DNA of 64,000 nucleotides from contig CAADRB010000036.1 in NCBI GenBank assembly GCA_900708905.1, forward strand, positions 471,674-535,673, read 5' to 3'. Positions within the stretch are counted from its first letter, which is position 1; every line of letters starts with the position of its first letter. Positions 13,151-39,367 of this stretch are shown here, piece after piece. A program made the position numbers and the translations under genes. Source of the stretch: Hymenolepis diminuta. Taxonomy: Eukaryota > Platyhelminthes > Cestoda > Cyclophyllidea > Hymenolepididae. The notes under the pieces are model-generated. The model was not told where the DNA came from. It saw nothing but the letters and a program-made list of their open reading frames with translations, and ran no database searches.

Positions 13151-16100
13151 TTCCAGAATATCTCTCCTCTACCCGAGTTGAGTGTTGTTGACGCTATCCT
13201 TTGTGTCTAGGAGTATCCTTTATCCTTCCCAAATAATCGAGTAATATGATGCTGTAATGAGTGAAGGATAAAAAATAAGCATTTATTTTAAAGGCTCTTC
13301 TGACGCTGCTGAAATATTATATTAAGGTGACCACTACGCATTGTTAGACAACAGTTGACTCAGATCCAGAGATAGAGACAGAAGTGTAATCACACCGAGA
13401 CGCTTTATCCAAAAAGACTTATAATTATTATATGAAGATCAGGCGACTGTTAAGGGTTCTGATTAACCTAACTGTCTGCATATCTGGAGTTGCATGTGCT
13501 TGTATATCGGGAGAGATCTCCCAAGATGAGATTTGCTCTTCATAAGACAGTACTTATATTCTGCGACCTAAAACTATTTTTGTAGGCGTCCTATTAATAT
13601 GCCGTTGGAAAAACAGTGAAGGGATAAGAATTAGTCTCCATTTTATTAATGTACAATTTATGACTTCATACAAAATAATGTCAATAATGTGATTGAAAAA
13701 AAGAAAATATTACATTTCGAAAGAAAAAACATTTGGTAAATTCTAAATAACCACTGTTCGGTGATTTAGTAATTTTATTGGTTCTTTTAATTCGTAAATA
13801 AAGTTATATGATATCGCAGCAAAAGGAGTGGATGCAATTCTCTAACCGTCATTGTTTTCAATTCTCAATAGTGGGCCTTTTTCGAAACGCCCAATATCAG
13901 AACGTCCTCTTTAACGTCAAATTCAATGCGAGTCTCTTCTGAAAGTCTTTTTTATAACAACAGGATATATTTTTCCTACCTGAGACGAGAAGAAGCAAAA
14001 ATCCGGATTATAAATAAATCAAGTGAAAAGTGAACACTGTGATATATCTTGATTCTTAGAGAGTACTTTTTTGTGAGAATTTTATAATGATCGGAATCTT
14101 TCTATAATAAAACTATTTTGATATTCTTTAATGAAATAATTTAAATTTAATAATTATTAACAGTTAAAACTACATTATACAGGCACTTAATGAAAGAAAA
14201 ATATTAACCAATAGAACCAAATAGCGGCCTCATGAATGAGTACCTTCTGATACGTTCTATCAGTTCTTTGTTTTAGTTACATTTTTTTCTTTGCTTGTTG
14301 ATATCAGGGAAGAAAGGAATGAAAGAGCGAAACTGAGAGTCATTTCATTGGCATTTGCATCAGCTGATCACATTTCTACTTAAATGTAACTTCGAGCAAC
14401 GAGACAATTTCCTCGCTTAGCAATGGTCTCTTAAAATCGGTTGCGATTTATCTAAATTGGAAATCGTCGTTTAAACAAAAAACCAGACCTGACAGTATTA
14501 AAATTGAAGGAAGCTTCAAATTAATTCTTTAAAGGCGTGCAGCTCCAACGTCAAATTTTAAAGTTCTTTATTCTTGCTGATATAAAAGATATCATCCATA
14601 AGGTACATAAAGTTTTGACTATATCATTATATTATATATATTATTTTAAGATATATTTTCATTTTATAGCCAGGTATGGACCATTAATATCTAGCAGAAT
14701 CATATGGAAGTCTTCAGGGATTAAATTACCTAAGCTGAGAAGGGGAAGCCCCAACACCGGAATATTGTTTATAAAACAAAGTGGATTACAATCCGCTGCG
14801 AAAAATCTGTCGCATATATTTATGGACAAAAAATAATCCTCAAGCCTTTTAATTTTGGGACATTTTCTTACCTTTTGTTGCTTGCAGTCGCATTCCTAGG
14901 TAGCTCTCTCTTTTGCAGATCATATTTAAAGGTCTCTTTTCTAAAGAAGAATTGACTTATTTGAAATAATCACATGGCAGAAATGCTTAATGACATCCCA
15001 TAAAAATAAAAATCACTGAAATATGACATATGTCTCCATCAAAAGCACTGCTGACTCAAACTTACGGAGTAACCTATGATCAGTTAATTAAAAAGATACT
15101 ATAGGCATTATCAATAAACTGAAGACAAAGTGGGCCTATTTAAGTTTTAAAGCTCCTTTTTGGAATAATACTATAGTTTTTAAGCACTAGAATGAAGAAG
15201 GAGCCTTTTTCTTTGTTGTATCATTTATGAGTGTATTTGATTATATTTCATTTTTTCTTTGTCTTCTGCTGATTAGCGCTACGGCTAAACCATTAGGAAA
15301 ATTTAGTAAAAATTTTGTTTCCAAGAATTAAATGAGTTGTATCAATAGCCACTGCCCGATGGTTAAGAGTTAAGATGGTAAAACTGAACCCACTGCTGCA
15401 GTTGATGAAACTTGGTTATCTCTGCATCATGTCATCGGATTTCAGTGAAGTATGAGGCAGCACGAAAATGTAATAAGACTTGAAAGAGCGGTAACATTAT
15501 TGTAAGCGTATAAATAAGCCTGTGTTCATATAAAGTGAAATTTTATGGTCAGGCTGGCGCAAATAATGTTCAGGATCTCTGATTCCTATTTCCTCATCAA
15601 AACACCCTATAACTTTATCAGCATTCCATTATACAAAACTGAGTTTTGTGTTTTCCATAAATCGGATAGCAAGTAAAATCAGACTGACAGTAGCGGTGAT
15701 TAAAATCCGTTATTTTCTGCTATCTTTAAATCATTTTAAGCTGTATCGTCCTTTTCAAGGTAAAAATATAATAATGAAAAAATTCATAACTATTGTCCCT
15801 TGACAAATTTATTATTCAATTTTACATTTCCTTCTCATTATTACTGCAATAACTATTATGTTTATGTGGGCTAATATGAATTACTATATACTGTACACTG
15901 TTCACAAGGAACTGTAATAAATTTTCGTTATAATAATAAGAATTTTTGTTCCCCCTTTTCCTCTTTGGGATATCGGTATTGCGATCGTAAAAATTCTGCT
16001 GTTAGAAGAAAAAATATCAACGAAATTCAAATCCCAGCATTCAGAAGCTTTTAACCATGATTTAGAAAATGGGAGTGGCATCACCACTCTATTTTTAACC

Positions 16101-18808
16101 CTGAAAAATTCCTGCGTATATTTTATGTTTTTTATTAAATGAATTCCAACATATTTATGAAGTGCAGCATCACTAAGGTACAAATGATATCATGCCCTGC
16201 AAGATGAACATGGAAATGCTATATTCTGGAAATAAAAATTATCACAAATCTTCGATGCTGACTATTGCCATTTAGTGAAATTTTTACTAGTCACCTTCAA
16301 ATCTACGTTTAAACCGAACAAAACGATCTCAAGTACATAAAGCTATGAAGACGTTTATAAGAAAGCGAAATCAGTCGCATCTTCAGCTGCTTAAAAATCT
16401 CAAGTTTCAAGAGAAATGCTTTATTGAAAGTATACCTCCCCGGTACTGATCATATCTTCAGTGCAAAATCGTAATCAAATGGACTAAACATCGAGTATAA
16501 TGTTCATAGTACAATGAAAAATCCAAATCATCAGGATGGTCGATTGCGTTCGGGTTTCGGACGTATTGTAAAGAACTGTGTGTCATATTTCGCCATGTTA
16601 TTACAGTCGACTAAAGGTTTATGGTTATTGTAAGCCGCAACTATATTAGGAAACAAAAGTGCACGCACTGACCGCACAAGAAACTTCCACTTTTCTTTGA
16701 GTGGATCGATCAATTCGCATTTGATTTGTGCAACTAAAGTGCTAATGTTAATAATTTGCAGCATTTAAAAAGAATGCTCATTTGAATAAGATTCGGTAGC
16801 AATGAAGTAGTAAGAATCGTAATATTATCACCAATCAAAACAAATAATTTAACATTTCGCTGAACATGTGATGTTGACAATGAAGAGCACAAGAAACCAA
16901 GTGAATTTCGGCCTTCCTTTATATTATTGTGCATGAGTGCGTTTTGTGAACAGTCAAGACAATAAAATACAAGAATTCTTTTGACGGCTGAATTCCATAA
17001 TAAAATCGTCTCGTAAAGTTTAGATGTCGGTAATTGGGAACACTGATTAAGTTTGTTTTCCCATAAACGGTGGTGAATAACCTGCAGCTGTTAAGTATCG
17101 AACAAAAGTAGGAAAAATACAAACATTCTAATATACTATATCTAGCTAGACTATTCCTTTTGAAAGTCACGATATCCGTTTTATAATCGTAACGCATTCG
17201 CAATGCGTGTTGATTTTGGACCTTGGTACACCATTTTGTAAAAGTCAATGTTTCGACTTGGGCTATTCAATATGGCAAAATCAAGGCATAAGGACAAGCA
17301 CTCATGTGTGTACGGGGAATTATTTACCAGAAAATATATTTTTGCTTTGTGGCGACACCAAAATTATCCTTAACGGATACATGGTTCAATGCCTTACCTC
17401 AGAGTTTGTTAAAGTTCAGCTTATCTTAACTTGCTGCATTAAAAATCGATAAATCAGTACAAAGTTGCTAAGATATCCTGCCCATAACGTTGCACATCTC
17501 CTTTTGTTTTTGTTACACCATTTCTATAACTGCTGATACCCTTTATCGGATTAATGACATGCCGTACGCCCATGATGGCTCATAGGTGCGCTTATCCTAA
17601 TTGTTACATTGGGCACAAAAAATAATTTAATCTAATGAACTCCATATTTCCCTTTCATGCATGCTCCCCTATTTCCAATTTTTTCTGCCTACTACCCTTT
17701 CTCTCTTCCCCTATCATTCCTCTGCGATTGTCCAGTGCACCCGTGGTCCAACTCCTCTGATTTTGGGAAAGCTGTACCCTGTTGGCCTCTTGAAGTTCAG
17801 TAGCTAAGTAAGAGCCTAACTCGTTCCGATTATTAAAGAAACTTTACTGTCAGGATTTAAGTTACTGTATTCTTCCTGCTTATTCAGTACCATTGAATGC
17901 ATGATGCTGCATTTCCTATTGAGAGCTAGCTGGCTCCAGTACAAGTCTTCTCAATGACTTTACTGAAAAAAATACCAGTGTGGAGTTTACGGGTACATCC
18001 TTGCTGCAATCAAGTTTTTTACACTGAACACCTTCAGTATCATAAGGAATATCTTGCACAGAGACAAACAATATTCCCGTTCAAATAAATAAATATTGAG
18101 GTTGATTTTGTATACTCATAACGCTTCAGTCTTCAGTAATCCGAAAATCACTGTTGATTACATCTACTACTGTATTCTCTGAGAGGAGTCTAATCCTCAC
18201 TTGGGGTTATCCAGGCATCGTTGGCTTCAGGATCAAAACCTCCTCTTCTCACAACCCCATGCCTTCGCCTTGTAGCCGTAGTATTGAAAGCCAAACACCC
18301 CACGTCCAAATCATATATTTGTTATGACCTTACGATAGATTTAATATTTGAGAGCCTGGGAAACAAATTCCGTTCAGGACATAGACAATATTTGATCATT
18401 TCTCCTATCAGTGGTATTACAACCAGTTATAACTATTAACTCAGAGATTCCAAATCAACCGTGATTTTTTAATCCCAGAAAATTCATATATTTCGTTGTT
18501 ATATCAGAAGCATTAAATTGTAGACTCTCCACTAAAGGCCTATGAAAATCGATTAAGAATTTGATTTCAACGATTTCGAATCCTTTTAAATGAACAGAAT
18601 TTGTTGTTGAATATATCTTCTTTATAAAGCCCTTACATTGTCGTAAAGGATATCGTCAAGAAAGCTCATCATAAATGCACAAAAATACACAAAAAGTGAT
18701 AAAGTCTGATAATAATATCTATCCAGTCTGATCATGAAGAAGGAAAGAGGGCGAGCAGGCAAAGATAATGATATAGGCTGCTGACTTTCATTCATCTGAT
18801 CCGTGAAA

Positions 18809-33449
<14,641 letters not shown>

Positions 33450-33805
33450 AAATTCACAGAGACGATGAAACCAAGTTTCCCGGTAGCATTAAGAATGAAG
33501 TAAACAACCACTTAAATCGTGTTTTTTAAAAATAAACCACACATCACATAAGTTTTATAGATTTTTTCCCGATTTTCAGCATTATTCCATATATAATTGT
33601 AATATAAACATTAAGTAGTATTTAGTAATGCATAATTAAAGAGTATATATTTTATTTCAGAAAATTTTTTATATTACTCTTTCTTTATCTTATAAAAGCA
33701 TTTGCATATCTAGCATTTTTGTTCATCTTTATCAATTTGTCAACGTCCACATGGACCCTGTCCGTCTATTTGTTATTTCTTTATTGGCCGTCTCTTTATT
33801 CCAAG
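33450..33805. promoter_or_regulatory. Head-to-head intergenic region, presumed shared promoter of katanin and SSR3
   Basis: Only 356 bases separate the two divergent start codons, so both promoters and 5' UTRs must fit here or overlap upstream exons. The sequence is very AT-rich with no decisive TATA box, initiator or known element. Bidirectional promoter function is inferred from geometry alone. Confidence 0.5.
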
Positions 33806-34607
33806 ATGAAGCGGTTAGCGTCAACGAATACAAAGTTCACCAAAGAGGAAGAGATGCTTTTAGAGCAGTACGGGCGTACTTCATCTAATAAGTCCATGAA
33901 AATTATATACGGAAATGCTCTCATGATTGCAGCAGCGCCAATCTGTAAGTTTTAATAAAATTGTTTATTATTTTTTATTGAATTTTAGGGCTTTATTGGC
34001 GTATTCATGAGATGGATTTTGCTCCATACGCTATCCTTTTTGCGATTTTCACTGGTCTTGCTACATATCTTATTTCTATCGCTTATAACAACTCAAGAGG
34101 ACCATTGATGGAGAGGTGTGTAGCTATCTTTCCTGGCTTATCATTAATTTATTCTTTTAATCGTCTATTATTATTCCTTATTTTTTAGAATTGCTATCAT
34201 TCGCGCTGATGCTATTAATCAAGAGATTACCAAGCAGGTTGGAAATGACAAGAAAATTTCCAAGAAGGACAAAGACGATATGTAATTTATATTTATGTGT
34301 GAAGTTAATGCATTCCGTTATTAGGGTCCGTCAAAAGACAAGGGATGTTGCTGACTACGAATCCACAATGTTCTCAATCTTCTATATCAACGCTATCTTT
34401 ATTGTTATTTTGATGATTACCTCAACTATTCTTCATCAGCTCTCAAATCCAATGTAAGTTAGCTTTAATCTCAATATTAAACTAAAATGTTCCGGTTTTT
34501 AACGTTATTATTTTCATTATAGTAATTACGGTTTTTCAATGTTGATCGCCTCAGGTTCTACTGCCCTTTTATCATCATCTGCAAAACCCAAGCAACATCG
34601 GGCTTAA
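33806..34607 (+). CDS. SSR3: Translocon-associated protein subunit gamma (TRAP-gamma/SSR3), 5 exons
   Basis: Exons 33806-33944, 33989-34115, 34189-34281, 34325-34453 and 34523-34607 join in frame to 190 aa (human SSR3 is 185). All four introns are GT-AG and short (44, 73, 43 and 69 bases). Family hallmarks visible are EEEMLLEQYGRT, the NALMIAAAPIWLYWRIHEMD block, a charged cytosolic loop (KQVGNDKKISKKDKDD) and VADYESTMFSIFYINAIF leading into the last membrane segments. I infer four hydrophobic segments at about 36-50, 55-77, 136-155 and 160-178. Family knowledge: it is a multispanning subunit of the TRAP complex next to the Sec61 channel in the ER membrane, helping secretory and membrane protein insertion. 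The start is the ATG giving the family-like N-terminus; an in-frame upstream Met would add 29 residues not found in the family. It is divergent from katanin and convergent with DRC10, 197 bases away. Confidence 0.93.
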
Positions 34608-34803
34608 ATCCCTCTCCACGGAACGATCATTGCTTAGCTTTCTTTAACTTAAAGTAATTTGTCCTGTTAGTAGTCACTGCGGGTATTTAAATATATTTGG
34701 CTATGTTTTGCTACGTGTACGTTTTGTAATTGTGATCAGTGGTGCTTATTTAAGGAACTAATGTAAATATTTGTAAATACTTAATATAGTGAGTAATTAT
34801 AAA

Positions 34804-37800
34804 TTATTTCGTTTTCCGCTTCTTAGCTTCCTTGGTTTTCTTCCTTTTTGGTTTCTTGATAGTTTTGTCTGCAAATGTCATTGCTCTCCACCAAGTTTGT
34901 ATCTGACACGTGAACCAAGTTGTGTTTTAGTTTTGAGGTCACATTAGATGTTTTCAAGTTTTATCTGCTGTACTTACCGTTATCGCTGTTTCATCTAGCT
35001 CTTTTTCACGTCTTCCTTCTAGTTCCTTCTGCTTAATCTTATTTTGGTAGTCTCTTACAATGATTTCCATTTTCCTGTGCTAGAAAACCAATCGTTTTGA
35101 ATAAACAGGAGTTTACTTCGTCTGTTAGTGTAGTTAGAGCTTTCAGTTGCTCATTTCTCTTCTTCGTGATGTCCGCAATCTCTTTTTGCAACGCAGCATA
35201 ATCCCTATAGTGTTTCTCAGTCAAGCTTTCGATTTTCTAAAACATATAAATCAATTTAGTTTATTCAGTTTTTTGTAATTTGTCAAGTTTATGCTTGGTT
35301 AAATGAGAAGCTCATTATCCCACAATCACTGAAATAAGTCAGGTCACGGTATATGATTTTGTGCTTTCTACCGCTAATCGGGATGTCCTCAATGTTAAGC
35401 TATCAACCGCAAGGCTTGAGATGGCAAAATTTTCATCCGAGGGACTCTAAATTGCCAGCTCCAGTACTCCCAAATTAAGTAGGAGGGAGAGCAACTGAAT
35501 ACGTCTAGTAGGTGCAATGAAGGAAGGTCTTGTGTTTTGAATGTCTGCCTTTAAAAACAAAGCAGTATAAAGATGTTTTGTATCCCAATTATAAGGCGTT
35601 ACAAAAAGTTTATTAATTTGAGAGACTACTGCCCATATAATACGTGTCACTTCAAGTTGTACGAATGGAAAGTCACCGGGAGTGGTTGTCTACAGATTTG
35701 GTTCATGTACAAATTTATACAATCTCTCATATCTAAAAGGGGACCGCCACATAGATTTGCTGCTTTAAAGTAATGATCTCCAGGTGTGTTTCTTAGCCCG
35801 CCTTCATCTCTTGAATGCTACATTGTTGTCATTTATTATACATAGGCGAAGGTCTCGATTCGATAAGCATTTTTACTCTATATAACTCATCAAGCACGTT
35901 ACTGTTGAGCAAGTGGAAGTGGTCTAAGCTTGAAACCTTGCTAGTCAGTATGGAGCCACATATCATTACGTATATCCACATAAGTGAAGAGTAAATCAAT
36001 GGGGATAAATAAATAAACGTATAAATAAATAATAAATAAACGTATTCACTTAGTCTTCTGGCTTTTGACCTAGCATACATTGGGTCTAGTCACTTAGGTA
36101 CTCTGGAATGAAAGTTGTCTATCCCAGATATAACACTGAACATTCCAGCTAGCAGTAGGAACCATTAACCGTATACCGTGTCAACAGGGATATCTTGATA
36201 ACCGAAGCTGGAGGCTTTTAACGAGTGTCTTTATGACCATTATTTATGATAAAAAAACGTACAACCAAAAAAGTCGCCCGATTGTAAAAAAATAGAATAA
36301 TCACTGAGATATGAAAACTCTTCATTTAATACAAATGTAAACGTGTATGCACGTAGGATCTAAATCTAATATTTTTCAAAGTGAAGCAAATTGATTGGAA
36401 ATTGCACTCAGCAGATTCAGTTGATAGATAATGATGAATCACACTTTTATTCGACTTGAGCCTCTATTTCGCAACTTAGACATAAAATTTATTGCTCAAA
36501 TACAAGACTTACCGCTTTCAAACTAGCGTTATTATTGATCAGCCAGTAATTGACCTTCCTCTGCGTTCTGACTGCGATGGTAGTATCCTCAGATATTTGG
36601 TTAATTTCTGCTCTCAACTCATCCTCTTTCTTCTGCTGTTGAACTGACTCTTCACCAACTGCAATCTCCACATTATTCGACCAAAATTGTGTCTCTTTTG
36701 GAACACTGACCTTCAGCTCCTTGGGTAAAGATTTAAGTATATAGTTCATTGTAACAAAACTTATAAATTCCGCATGGAAAATATAAGTTAAATGATAGCC
36801 ATCATGATGTCTAAAATGGTTATCGGGGTATATAAATTAAATTGGATCCCAAAAAGCTGTCTGCGGCTCTTTTTATCAACTAAAAGTAAACCAATGTTCA
36901 AATCACCTTGTGTTTCAGGATTTAGCAATCCAGTTAGTAGAAACCTTCAGTTAAATTCAGACTTTTAGATCACTCAAACGAACAAAGATATGGGAAGATA
37001 GTATAATGGTTGAAATGGCAGCTTTACGAAACTGGAAAACCCATTAAAACCTGAGGAGAAGGAAAAGAGAAGCGAATAACCGATAAAGATTAATGACAAG
37101 TAAAAAAAATATCGCAGATGCGAAGCCTAAAAATAAAAAATAGCATTTGTGGCATAGTGGTCTACGTGGACGTCTGTCAAGTCAGAAGTCACAAGGTGAA
37201 TACTTATCAGTGACGTTGATGACCTACAGAACTGATTAATTATAATCAATAAAAGGGGTAGCATAATGCGGGTTTTTCACAAGCGCAGGGTCTTCCACAA
37301 TGGACTTGGGAAGTTATTTTCAGGTTTAAAGAAAATCTAACTTAAAATGATAGTGATCAGCATGATCATTAGCGAATCCAGAGGTCACAAGTTTCATGCA
37401 TATTGGTTTAGGCCCAGTGAGATTAATGGAGTGGTTTTTTCTGACTTGTAGCAGAACGGCAGAATTTGAGTTTCTCACCAGAGAGGACCTACGACGCCTG
37501 CTTTCTACCCATAATGAACGTTAGAAAAGCTTTCCTAATTATTATCGAAATGGTTTTATTAATATGAACAGCTCATATTTTTTTTCCTGAAATTATGCCC
37601 GAATTCTTTTCAGTCGACTTACAGTAACTTTATCTCTACATTTTTCAATTTTATAATTAGACTACACAGGGCTCCCATTTCCATTTTGAAATAGAGTCAA
37701 GTCGCTGGGGAATTCATGAGGGATTAGACCAAATTTGACTTTTGAATTCAGTCACTTTTGTTCTAATAGTATTTGATAGGTACATGAAATTTGATACATT

Positions 37801-39367
37801 TGACGAAAGTATGAGGTAATGAAAAATAGGCAATAAAATTGATAGCTTAAAAGGGCTTCATATCAGATGTAGTAAGCTTGTAAAGAAGGAGTTTGTTACG
37901 AAATCACTCTTCTAAAGACCACGATTCCTACTTTTTAAACACGACCTGGATATGGTATTAGCATTACGGAGCCTCCCTGGTGAGAAATGCGAATTATGTC
38001 GCTCTATTTATTGGCGAGATTTAACTGATGTGTGCTTACCGAGCATGTTAATCGATGCGATTCTACTCCCTTTAACAGCTTTGTCATCGGACTCAGGCTT
38101 TCATATGTCCTCGCCGAATTCAAGACCCTTTTGTAAATCATAAAGTTAAGAATAACTTCTTGTCACTGAAAAATGAATCCATGAATATGGTGGTCATTAT
38201 AAGTCGAAGTCTCAGAAGAAATCGGACCCCAAAATGTGAATATAGAAATTCAAAAAGGGTTATCATCAATTCATTCAAGAATCTCACTTCGATACACTAT
38301 AATTTTAAAGCCCATCGTCCCTTTGATATGACTCATAAATAGGTGGACTTACTATTATAATGAATTAGCTTTTATAAAGAAATAAGGAGAAACAAGATGA
38401 CGTAGTTGAAGAAAGCTCTCTGAAATGTAGTGCTTATCGCAGAAACCGAATAGGGGAAAAGGTGTAATATCGGAATAGAAAACATAAAGCTAACGATCAT
38501 CGAGGATGCTAACACTAAATAATTGATTGTTTATAACAAACATTGTGATTATTTTATGAAACCATGATTGAAAATGATTATAATATTAAAACAATGTATT
38601 AGTGTGTCTCAGCGATGTACTACACTAGTAAAAAGTAAAATTTACCTGCAGTTTTCCTCTCAGCTTTTGGATAAGACCGTTCCGCTTCTGCAATATATTT
38701 ACACTCTCATTCTGAAATGCAGCTATTCTTATTTTCATTTCATTTATTTTAGTCTGTAAGTCAAACTGCCTAAATTAATGGTAATAAATTGAATTATACG
38801 ATAGTATTATGGAAAAATATTTGAAAGAAGGTTCCATGTATAAATTAATATGCCTTTTACAAGCATTGATTAGCTTCATTGATTTGAGAGTTGAAATACC
38901 AGCGTAATTTTTCAGACTGTCAAAGCATCCTTTTTCTTGAATTTCTTTAGAGCATTCGTTAAGCAAATTTCTTATTTCTGACCTTGAATATTATTTTACA
39001 TTATCATTTTCCTACATTACGTTCATTACATTTTTCGTATACATATATTCTCCAACGTGTTTATCTTTGTTACAACAGTTTTGATAGTTTTTCTTTGTTA
39101 GTTGATATTTTGAGTCTACAAATTTAAGTTGTATGAAGGTTTATTGCAAATATATTGTAGTTTATACAGATAGTTACCGTTTTTCGTTCCATAGCAATCA
39201 AGAATAATTTCAGCCCGTTTAAGTATCTTGGGTACATCTTTGTCTTCAATTCCTTCGCTTTGGAACCCATATTTAGAATGCAATATCGACAATAAAATCC
39301 CAATTTCTTCAGATGCACACTCCAAAATGCAGCAATATAATAGGGATTCAATGTTTTGAGAAGTCAT
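34804..39367 (-). CDS. IQCD: IQ-motif coiled-coil protein, probable dynein regulatory complex subunit 10 (IQCD), 7 exons
   Basis: The exons in transcript order are 39367-39178, 38977-38800, 38769-38646, 36719-36513, 35236-35117, 35079-34978 and 34902-34804. They join in frame to 339 aa. The N-terminal 125 residues are helical (MTSQNIESLLYCCILECASE). Residues about 126-305 are coiled coil, rich in Lys/Glu/Gln. Near the C-terminus is an IQ-type calmodulin-binding segment, ETAITIQTWWRAMTF, followed by a Lys-rich tail (KKPKRKKTKEAKKRKTK). This order matches DRC9/DRC10 of the nexin-dynein regulatory complex. The N-terminal helix and overall size favour DRC10/IQCD over DRC9/IQCG, though human DRC10 is longer (~450 aa). 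The expected role is a structural component of motile axonemes, for a flatworm in sperm or ciliated cells (inference). Two introns are only 30 (38770-38799) and 37 bases (35080-35116). The exon 1-2 junction is the least certain. Confidence 0.78.
35885..35945. repeat. Dispersed repeat copy, partner at 31750-31800
   Basis: See the partner entry. This copy lies in intron 4 of the DRC10-like gene. Confidence 0.5.
36004..36043. repeat. AAAT-type simple repeat
   Basis: ATAAATAAATAAAC-type units repeat imperfectly within the DRC10-like gene's intron 4. Confidence 0.6.
37141..37200 (+). repeat. tRNA-like head of a possible SINE
   Basis: TGGCATAGTGG at about 37150 is an exact match to the RNA polymerase III box A consensus. 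About 40 bases on, AAGGTGAATACT resembles box B with two bases missing. I could not fold a full cloverleaf, so this is not a functional tRNA. It may be the tRNA-derived 5' end of a SINE whose body includes the repeat at 37452-37486 (inference). Confidence 0.3.
37452..37486. repeat. Dispersed repeat, best partner 46272-46305
   Basis: GACRGCAGAATTTGAGTTTC-like sequence followed by CACCAGAGAGG. The copy at 46272 is nearly identical over about 30 bases; weaker copies lie at 13118 and 20423. Confidence 0.55.

Larger units (their letters stand above)
9688..18808. other. Intergenic, AT-rich spacer
   Basis: I found no gene I can support. It holds simple repeats (AATG/AATA run at 10820-10847, ATT/AGT run at 12361-12383) and a weak copy of a dispersed repeat at 13118-13150. 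Open frames such as 9966-10253 (-), 14537-14836, 15902-16183 (-) and 16531-17248 (-) have no family resemblance. Confidence 0.5.

Noticed and set aside
14537..14836. A 99-codon open frame with an acceptor-like CATTTTATAG in the middle
   Set aside because: It has no family resemblance, AT-driven codon content (many Ile, Lys, Tyr, Phe) and no matching neighbouring exon.
17725..17830. Faint resemblance to 5S rRNA (TCTGATTTTGGGAAAGCT)
   Set aside because: Only a short word resembles 5S rRNA; the rest does not align and no internal promoter or terminator is evident.
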